NCBI GenBank assembly: GCA_003503945.1
Contig: DOCD01000104.1
Span: forward strand, 1 to 9,882
Source of the DNA: Clostridiales bacterium
GTDB taxonomy: Bacteria; Bacillota; Clostridia; Christensenellales; Borkfalkiaceae
DNA: 9,882 nt
Direction: 5' to 3'
Part shown: in pieces, positions 4,668-9,882 of the stretch
Layout of the letters: every line of letters starts with the position of its first letter
Position numbering within the stretch: position 1 is the stretch's first letter
The notes under the pieces: model-generated
Told to the model about the DNA's origin: nothing
Seen by the model: the letters and a program-made list of their open reading frames with translations, nothing else
The model's database searches: none
Program-made: the position numbers and the translations under genes

Positions 4668-4985
4668 TGCTTAATACTTTGAATATGGGGGTACTCCCCC
4701 TGCATTTTCCGTATCTTTTGTTTTATATACGGAATATTTATTGCGTATATTGCGTACAAAAAGCTTACGCAATTTTTTCCGTATAAGAAAACAAAAAATG
4801 TGCAAACTTCTTTTGAGAATAGTACGGCATAGCTGTACCCGTTATGTTTCAAAAGTAGTTTGTGATTAATAATGGAAATTTTAATTTATTTTGTGTTAAT
4901 GTGCAATACGGAAACATTCAAAGTATTAAGCAACTGTTGAGGGTACTGTATGCGGGCAACCTTTGACGGTTGCCCTTATTTTTTT
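4668..4985 (+). ncRNA. Unrecognised structured non-coding RNA, about 315 nt
   Basis: Directly after a sigma-A promoter the sequence folds into a closed multi-branch RNA. P1 is a perfect 17-bp stem, 4668-4684 (TGCTTAATACTTTGAAT) with 4916-4932. Inside lie hairpin 4687-4700 (five G-C pairs, TACT loop), hairpin 4707-4714 with 4727-4734 (TTCCGTAT) and hairpin 4749-4756 with 4766-4773 (ATTGCGTA). Helix P2 follows, 4776-4784 with 4906-4914 (9 bp), one base from P1. Within P2 are P3, 4803-4816 with 4849-4862 (13 of 14 pairs), and hairpin 4822-4828 with 4832-4838. A terminator ends the unit at 4954-4985. Open frames inside are short, lack ribosome binding sites and look random. I do not see the hallmarks of 6S, tmRNA, SRP RNA, RNase P RNA or a T-box, and there is no reverse transcriptase to suggest a retron. 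It could act in trans or, less likely, be a mobile element with terminal inverted repeats. Confidence 0.7.
4954..4985 (+). terminator. Intrinsic terminator of the structured RNA
   Basis: GGGCAACC (4954-4961), loop TTTGAC and GGTTGCCC (4968-4975) form a perfect 8-bp stem followed by TTATTTTTTT. It lies 21 bases after the closing stem of the RNA. Confidence 0.88.
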
Positions 4986-5214
4986 AAGTTCACAAAATTA
5001 TTGCGCTATTCTGCGCGCAATAATTTCCGTGATTTGAGAGGCGCTGCCTCTCGCTCCGTAATTTTAAGGGCGAACAATTATATAATTACGTCGCTTCACT
5101 CTGCCGAGGCGAAAGTTTTCGCAAATCGGGTTGCGCTGCGGAAAAGCGCAGTTTTCCTTGCGCCGTCAATTATTTAATGACTGTCCGCAAAATCAAAATT
5201 TGGAGGCAAAAAAT
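4986..5214. other. Hairpin-rich leader region before the lipoprotein gene
   Basis: No protein gene is credible here. The stretch is unusually rich in inverted repeats: 4998-5006 with 5015-5023 (TTATTGCGC), 5036-5041 with 5047-5052 (GAGAGG), and 5057-5063 with 5084-5090 (CGTAATT). Around 5132-5157 three helices compete: TGCGC with GCGCA, CTGCG with CGCAG, and GGAAAA with TTTTCC. It includes the second copy of the dispersed repeat. I could not find a convincing promoter for the downstream gene. The ribosome binding site GGAGG (5202-5206) is clear. Confidence 0.5.
5045..5115. repeat. Dispersed structured repeat, copy 2
   Basis: This resembles 1-73 in the same orientation. The common blocks are CTGCCT, AAGGGC-AAC, an AT-rich loop and GAGGC-AAAGT. 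The inner stem here is CGTAATT with AATTACG, quite unlike the TTTGCGCGAC stem of copy 1, yet both pair perfectly and at equivalent positions. The outer pairing 5046-5050 with 5106-5110 (GCCTC with GAGGC) is also kept. Confidence 0.6.
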
Positions 5215-7872
5215 ATGAAGAAAAAACTACTTGTTGCCATTTTGGCACTAACTGCGGCTTTCGGCTGCGCATTCGGGCTTGCCGCCTGCGGCGAAAATAG
5301 CGAAACCGGCAATAACGGCAACCAACAAGAAAAGCCCACACACACCCATACATACACGGAGAGTGTGATTGCCCCTACCTGTACGGAGCGCGGTTATACT
5401 CTGCATACCTGCGATTGCGGAGAGACTTATAAAGATAATTATACCGACGCGCTTGGGCACAAATTCGAAAATTACGTTTCAGACGGAAATGCAACCTGTA
5501 CGCAGGACGGCACAAAAACTGCGAAATGCGAGCGCTGCGATAAAACGGATACCATGACCGAAGAAAACACTGCAAGACACAATTTTGTAGACGGTAAATG
5601 CACGCAATGCGATACTCCGTATTTCAGCGAGGGATTAAAATTTGAAGTTTACGACGATTATGCCGCTGTTACAGGTATAGGTAGTGCGGATATAGACAAC
5701 GTAGTTATCCCGTCAACATATAACGGTAAACCCGTAACTAAAATAGAGGACAGAGCTTTTGATACTTCAACTAATTTAGGCATGGGGTTAATAAAATGCA
5801 CTGTCCCCGATAGTATAACCGTTATAGGCGAAAGCGCGTTTGAATATAATACTTATTTAAAAGAAATAAATATCGGCAACGGCGTAACATTTATCGGCAA
5901 AAATGCTTTCAGAGATTGCAAAGTACTGTCCACGGTAAATATGGGGAATAATGTTGCCGAATTAGGTAATTCCGTATTTACCGGTTGCATTGCCCTTACC
6001 GAAATAGTTTTACCTGAAACGATTACGAAAATAGGTACTTATGCGTTTAGCAGTTGCAGTAAACTTTCCAAAATAAACATACCCGACAACGTTACTGAAA
6101 TAAGTGATTTTACTTTTTACAAATGTGAAAAGCTTAACTCTGTCACTTTCGGAAGCGGCATAACTAAAATAGGTAATAGCGCATTTTATAACTGTATAAA
6201 GCTTAATGAAATAATAATTCCCGAAAGTTGTACACAAATAGGTGAAACCGCATTTTACTACTGTAACGCAATAAGTAGTTTAACGATACCGGAAAATATT
6301 ACCTCAATAGGAAAACATGCATTTATAGAATGCGATAATATTACAACGGTAAATTGGAATGCGATAAATTGCACGATTTTAGCAGAACGCATTTTTGACG
6401 CAGGTAATTTAGCTACGGTAACCGTCGGAAATAACGTTAATACTATTCCCGACAATTTATTTAGTAACTGCAGTAATATCAGTAGTTTAACTATCGGCAA
6501 TAACGTTACTTCAATCGGTAACCGTGCTTTCAGTGGTTGTGCGGAACTTAAAAACTTTATAATTCCCGATACCGTCACTTCTATAGGTAATCATGCCTTT
6601 TCAAATTGTATATCTTTAACACAAATAAACATTCCTAATAACGTAACTTCAATAGGCTCATACGCTTTCTTCTATTGTAATAAAATAACTAACGTCAATA
6701 TTCCCGACGGTGTTACAGATGTCGGAAGAAACGCCTTTGAAGGTATTGACGCACTGACAACCTTAACAATAGGTAAAAATGTTAAAAATTTAGGCGAGTT
6801 TGCCGTTAAAAATTGCTATAACCTTACAACAGTTTATTGGAACGCCAAAAGTTGCACAATGACAGGTTCTGTTTTCGACGGTTGCGAAAGCTTAAAAACG
6901 GTTATCCTTGGAGAAGAAGTAACAGCTTTACCGAATTATGCTTTCAAAAGATGCGTTGGGTTAACCGATATAAATCTTAACGATACAATTATAAAAATCG
7001 GTAAAGAGGCATTCTACGGTTGCAGCTCATTGACCGAAATTATTATACCCACCAACGTGAAAGTTATTGACGAATATACTTTTTACGGATGCAACTCGCT
7101 TACAAACGTAACAATATCAGACAACGTGACAAATATTACAAATTCAGCTTTTGCCAACTGCACAAAGCTTTCAAGTATTACTATTCCGCAAAAAGTTACA
7201 TCTATAGGGCAAAACGCGTTTTACGGCTGCACTTCTCTCACAACAGTAAATTGGAATGCTATCAACTGCAAATACACAACAGGCGACGCATATTACGCTT
7301 TCAGCGATTGCACAAGCCTTAAAACCGTCATCTTCGGTGACACAGTTACCAATATTCCCAGTTATTTGTTCAAAAACGCAAATTCTTTAACGGATATTTC
7401 AATCAGTGAAAGTGTAACTATTATCGGTCAAGAAGCGTTTTTTAATTGTAACTCACTGATAACTATTACAATACCTAAAAACGTAATGCAAATTGATAGC
7501 AGAGCATTCGGTTTTTGCGACAACCTTACAACAGTATATTGGAACGCAACCAACTGCAAACAGGCAGGCATGCACAATAATACAGCTTTTCAGGCTTGTA
7601 AAAATCTTAAAAAAATAATTTTTGACGAAAACGTCAAATACATTCCTATGTATGCTTTTAACTATTGCGATAACCTAACGGATATTGCAATACCTGAAAA
7701 CGTAACCGAAATAGGGCAATATGCCTTCTGGAATTGCCGTTCCCTCAATGAGATTACATTTAACGGAACTACAGAACAATGGAGATCATTAAAAAAAGGT
7801 TTTAGTTGGTATTCCGCAACAGGAATATTCACAGTCCACTGCTCTGACGGAGATATAATAGTAAACAGTTAA
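5215..7872 (+). CDS. BspA-type leucine-rich-repeat lipoprotein, 885 residues
   Basis: A large surface lipoprotein. Residues 1-25 form a lipoprotein signal ending in the lipobox LAAC with C25, so it should be anchored to the outer face of the membrane. Residues 42-140 hold two Cys/His-rich segments (patterns APTCTERGYTLHTCDCGETY and TCTQDGTKTAKCERCD) of a kind frequent in Clostridia surface proteins. From about 160 to 860 run some 29 copies of the 23-residue LRR_5 (BspA) unit, consensus VTSIGxxAFxxCxxLTxIxIP. The C-terminus ITFNGTTEQWRSL ending with VHCSDG is the usual cap. There is no sortase motif. BspA-like proteins often mediate adhesion or binding, but the ligand is unknown. The start at 5215 has a GGAGG site, and upstream codons lack sense. 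The gene is visibly AT-richer than its neighbours, so it may be of separate origin. A strong terminator follows. Confidence 0.93.
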   Translation: MKKKLLVAILALTAAFGCAFGLAACGENSETGNNGNQQEKPTHTHTYTESVIAPTCTERGYTLHTCDCGETYKDNYTDALGHKFENYVSDGNATCTQDGTKTAKCERCDKTDTMTEENTARHNFVDGKCTQCDTPYFSEGLKFEVYDDYAAVTGIGSADIDNVVIPSTYNGKPVTKIEDRAFDTSTNLGMGLIKCTVPDSITVIGESAFEYNTYLKEINIGNGVTFIGKNAFRDCKVLSTVNMGNNVAELGNSVFTGCIALTEIVLPETITKIGTYAFSSCSKLSKINIPDNVTEISDFTFYKCEKLNSVTFGSGITKIGNSAFYNCIKLNEIIIPESCTQIGETAFYYCNAISSLTIPENITSIGKHAFIECDNITTVNWNAINCTILAERIFDAGNLATVTVGNNVNTIPDNLFSNCSNISSLTIGNNVTSIGNRAFSGCAELKNFIIPDTVTSIGNHAFSNCISLTQINIPNNVTSIGSYAFFYCNKITNVNIPDGVTDVGRNAFEGIDALTTLTIGKNVKNLGEFAVKNCYNLTTVYWNAKSCTMTGSVFDGCESLKTVILGEEVTALPNYAFKRCVGLTDINLNDTIIKIGKEAFYGCSSLTEIIIPTNVKVIDEYTFYGCNSLTNVTISDNVTNITNSAFANCTKLSSITIPQKVTSIGQNAFYGCTSLTTVNWNAINCKYTTGDAYYAFSDCTSLKTVIFGDTVTNIPSYLFKNANSLTDISISESVTIIGQEAFFNCNSLITITIPKNVMQIDSRAFGFCDNLTTVYWNATNCKQAGMHNNTAFQACKNLKKIIFDENVKYIPMYAFNYCDNLTDIAIPENVTEIGQYAFWNCRSLNEITFNGTTEQWRSLKKGFSWYSATGIFTVHCSDGDIIVNS
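6343..7650 (+). repeat. Higher-order repeat inside the LRR gene (four W-N-A modules)
   Basis: A variant unit with TTV(N/Y)WNA followed by a Cys (residues 377, 538, 676 and 772) replaces the normal LRR strand four times. Each is followed, after an F-x-x-C/G unit, by a block resembling LKTVIxGxxVTxIPxYxF, with IP in place of the usual IG. The spacings are 161, 138 and 96 residues, close to 7, 6 and 4 LRR units. The array therefore grew by copying multi-unit blocks. Confidence 0.7.
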
Positions 7873-7887
7873 ACTGTAAATATAATT

Positions 7888-7924
7888 AGGGGGCGAAATT
7901 TTCGCCCCCTCCTCCTTTTTTATA
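7888..7924 (+). terminator. Strong intrinsic terminator after the LRR lipoprotein gene
   Basis: AGGGGGCGAA (7888-7897), loop ATT and TTCGCCCCCT (7901-7910) form a perfect 10-bp stem. This is followed by CCTCC and then TTTTTTTAT. It isolates the lipoprotein gene from the kinase gene. Confidence 0.85.
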
Positions 7925-7938
7925 ATTTTATCCGTTTA

Positions 7939-7967
7939 TTGACAATTTTGGCTGAATATGTTAAAAT
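7939..7967 (+). promoter_or_regulatory. Sigma-A-type promoter of the hybrid kinase gene
   Basis: TTGACA (7939-7944), a 17-base spacer and TAAAAT (7962-7967). The predicted start near 7974 leaves a leader of about 26 bases. The ribosome binding site is weak (GGATAAG before the ATG at 8000). Confidence 0.75.
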
Positions 7968-7999
7968 TGAAAATGTAATAATATTTTACGGATAAGCTT

Positions 8000-9882
8000 A
8001 TGAAAAATCAACACGACTCGAATTTAATCGAACAGCTTTTATCGCTCGTGAGTATGCAGGAGGACGGTTCTTTTTCCGTCGACGGCGTATCGGAAACTGC
8101 GGTACAGATAAAGAAGTTTATCGACGAAATCCCCGGCGGATTTCTTATCTATCAGGCGGACGGCGACGAACGGCTTATTTTCGCGAATAAGGAGCTTTTG
8201 CGAATATTCCGCTGCGAAACCTTTTCCGAGTTCAAAGCTCTTACGGGCGATTCGTTTAAAGGGCTCGTCTACGGCGAGGACCTCGAGGAAGTCGAAGAGA
8301 GCATAAAAAAGCAAATTCGGGAAAGTCAGGACGATCTGGACTACGTCGAGTACCGCATAGTCGCAAAGGACGGCGCAATCCGCTGGGTGGAAGATTACGG
8401 TCACTTTATAAAAAGCGACTCCATAGGCGACATATTCTACGTGTTTATCACCGACGCGACCGAAAAGATAACCCGCCGCGAACGCGAGCATCTGCAACGT
8501 CTCGAAGTAATAGAGGGGCTGAGCGTGAACTACGCTTCGATACTGTACGCCTCGCTCGATAAAAACAGCGTGCTCGCCTACCGCCTCAGCACGAGGCTTG
8601 TAAAACAGTTCGGCAAAATTTTACAGGAACGCAAATTCGACGAGTTCGTAAAAGAATACGTGAACGTCTGGGTTCACCCCGACGACCGCGCGGCGGTAGA
8701 GCAAAAGCTCGCAATCGATTATATCCGCGAAACGCTCGGCGCGGAAAAGACATATTACCTTAATTTCAGATGTATCCAGAACAACGAAACGCAGTACCTG
8801 CAATTAAGGCTCGTCAACGTCGGGCAGGGCGAAGGCGTGTCGCAGGTGGTGCTCGGGTTCAGAAATATAGACGAAGAAGTTTTACAGGAAATGAAGCAGA
8901 AAAAGCTTCTCGAAAACGCGCTCAACAACGCGAAGCTTTCCTACGTGGCGAAAAACACCTTTCTTTCGAATATGTCGCACGATATGCGCACTCCGCTGAA
9001 CGCGATATTCGGCTACGCCGCGCTCGCAAAAAAGAACGTAAAAGACGCTGAGCTTACGCAGTCCTACCTCGACAAGATAGAAACCGCAGGCAGGTCGATA
9101 CTCAACCTCGTAGACAGGGTGCTCGAGCTTTCCTATATGGAGTCGCAGGATTTCCAGATAACCGAAATACCTTGCAATCTTCACGACCTCGTGCAGCAGG
9201 TTTACCGCACCGCGCTCGACGAGGCTTCCGCAAAGGATATCTCGATATCCCTCCACTCCTCGGCGTTAAAGCACGGCGACGTGTACGCCGACAGGGATAA
9301 GCTCAAACAGGTGCTAGACAGAATTGTGGGCAACGCCGTCAAATATACCAAAAACGGCGGGCGCGTGGATATTGAAGTAACCGAAGAGCGTTCCGCAGCG
9401 GAAGATTTCGCTTCGTTTCTGTTCACCGTAACCGATAACGGAATAGGCATAGACGACCAGTTCATAGATAAGATTTTCGAGCCGTTCGAAAGGGTGAACA
9501 ACACCACCTTAAGCGGCGTTTACGGCACCGGGCTGGGGCTTACCATTGCAAAACACCTTACCGAATTTATGGGCGGCAGCATAGCGGCGAAAAGCAAAAA
9601 GGACGAAGGAAGCAAGTTCACCGTAAAAATAAACCTCAGGCTGCAGAATACGGGAGAAGCCGCCACCGACACGAAAAAGATTTTGGCTTACCTTAAAGGC
9701 AAGAAGGTGCTGCTCGTCGAGGACAACGAAATTAACCTCGAAATAGAAACCGAAATGTTGCAGGATCTGGGCATAGAAATAGAACCCGCCGAAAACGGAC
9801 AAATTGCCGTGGATAAAATGTCGGAAGCGAAGCCCGACGAATACGTCTGCGTGCTGATGGATATACAGATGCCGGTTATGGA
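8000..9882 (+). CDS. Hybrid sensor histidine kinase/response regulator (3' end outside window)
   Basis: The first 627 residues of a soluble hybrid kinase; no signal peptide or membrane helix is seen. Residues about 30-155 form a PAS domain (IPGGFLIYQADGDERLIFAN through GAIRWVEDYG and FITDATEK). Residues about 165-295 look like a second, degenerate PAS-like sensor. HisKA carries FLSNMSHDMRTPLNAIFGYA with the phospho-accepting H327. The ATPase domain shows the N box GNAVKYT (N445), the G1 box DNGIGI (D479), the F box FEPFER and the G2 box GTGLGL (509-514). A receiver starts near 569 (VLLVEDNEINLE, acidic pocket at 574-575) with the phosphorylatable Asp at about 621 in LMDIQMPVM, where the window ends. 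A further receiver or Hpt domain may follow outside. It probably senses a cytoplasmic signal; which one cannot be told. The free Hpt protein at 1747-2097 is a possible relay partner. Confidence 0.95.
   Translation, partial: MKNQHDSNLIEQLLSLVSMQEDGSFSVDGVSETAVQIKKFIDEIPGGFLIYQADGDERLIFANKELLRIFRCETFSEFKALTGDSFKGLVYGEDLEEVEESIKKQIRESQDDLDYVEYRIVAKDGAIRWVEDYGHFIKSDSIGDIFYVFITDATEKITRREREHLQRLEVIEGLSVNYASILYASLDKNSVLAYRLSTRLVKQFGKILQERKFDEFVKEYVNVWVHPDDRAAVEQKLAIDYIRETLGAEKTYYLNFRCIQNNETQYLQLRLVNVGQGEGVSQVVLGFRNIDEEVLQEMKQKKLLENALNNAKLSYVAKNTFLSNMSHDMRTPLNAIFGYAALAKKNVKDAELTQSYLDKIETAGRSILNLVDRVLELSYMESQDFQITEIPCNLHDLVQQVYRTALDEASAKDISISLHSSALKHGDVYADRDKLKQVLDRIVGNAVKYTKNGGRVDIEVTEERSAAEDFASFLFTVTDNGIGIDDQFIDKIFEPFERVNNTTLSGVYGTGLGLTIAKHLTEFMGGSIAAKSKKDEGSKFTVKINLRLQNTGEAATDTKKILAYLKGKKVLLVEDNEINLEIETEMLQDLGIEIEPAENGQIAVDKMSEAKPDEYVCVLMDIQMPVM

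Noticed and set aside
4604..4852. Overlapping short reading frames on both strands inside the structured RNA (60 and 74 codons)
   Set aside because: Neither has a ribosome binding site. The translations are Tyr/Ile/Phe-rich, as expected of random AT-rich DNA, and the plus frame starts upstream of the predicted transcription start. The helical arms explain the sequence better.
4668..4932. Retron msr-msd with flanking a1/a2 repeats, or a MITE with terminal inverted repeats
   Set aside because: No reverse transcriptase lies in the window and no long msd-like hairpin is seen. For a MITE, no clean target duplication flanks the arms, whereas promoter, start point and terminator match an RNA gene. 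It is not fully excluded.
4668..4985. 6S RNA, tmRNA, SRP RNA or RNase P RNA
   Set aside because: There is no single rod with a central bulge, no tag reading frame or tRNA-like ends, no conserved SRP apical loop bases and no RNase P core motifs.
4950..5177. 75-codon plus-strand frame covering the dispersed repeat
   Set aside because: It starts inside the terminator of the RNA, has no ribosome binding site, and copy 1 of the repeat does not keep the same reading frame.
5131..5214. Longer N-terminus for the LRR lipoprotein from an ATG at 5131
   Set aside because: It would put 28 charged residues before a normal lipoprotein signal, has no ribosome binding site and lies in the hairpin region. 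ATG 5215 has GGAGG and a proper signal peptide.
8039..9802. Minus-strand frames and one plus-strand frame overlapping the kinase region
   Set aside because: The kinase frame is open from 8000 to the window end with all catalytic motifs; the others are shadows.

Overview
The window comes from a spore-forming Bacillota, most likely a member of the class Clostridia. The evidence is the spoIIGA-sigE-sigG sporulation cluster, followed on the same strand by a YlmC/YmxH-type PRC-barrel gene as in Bacillus and Clostridium. I cannot name the genus. Core genes have mixed base composition with GC-rich third positions, while the large surface-protein gene and the intergenic region before it are clearly AT-richer.

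Left part (1-4590, almost all minus strand). Reading leftwards from about 4560, spoIIGA (membrane aspartic protease) is joined to sigE, then comes sigG, closed by a good intrinsic terminator. A fresh sigma-A promoter then drives a free-standing Hpt phosphotransfer protein and a 75-residue coiled-coil protein. These are followed by a CvpA-like membrane protein and a YlmC-like protein with an unusual Pro/Cys-rich tail. At the far left is the start of a small XRE-type regulator that breaks off inside a dispersed structured repeat.

Middle (4590-5214, no protein gene). Divergent from spoIIGA, a near-consensus sigma-A promoter on the plus strand fires into about 315 bases that fold into a closed multi-helix RNA. 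A perfect 17-bp stem joins the predicted 5' end to a site just before an intrinsic terminator, and at least five internal helices lie inside it. I do not recognise it as 6S, tmRNA, SRP RNA or RNase P RNA. It is the best candidate here for an undescribed element. A hairpin-rich stretch follows, containing a second copy of the left-edge repeat, in which the stem sequence has changed but pairing is kept.

Right part (5215-9882, plus strand). An 885-residue lipoprotein with about 29 BspA-type leucine-rich repeats in a higher-order pattern is followed by a strong terminator. A consensus sigma-A promoter then precedes a soluble hybrid histidine kinase (PAS, second sensor-like region, HisKA, HATPase, REC) that runs off the window end. 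The lone Hpt protein and the REC-bearing kinase could belong to one phosphorelay, but only co-location supports this.
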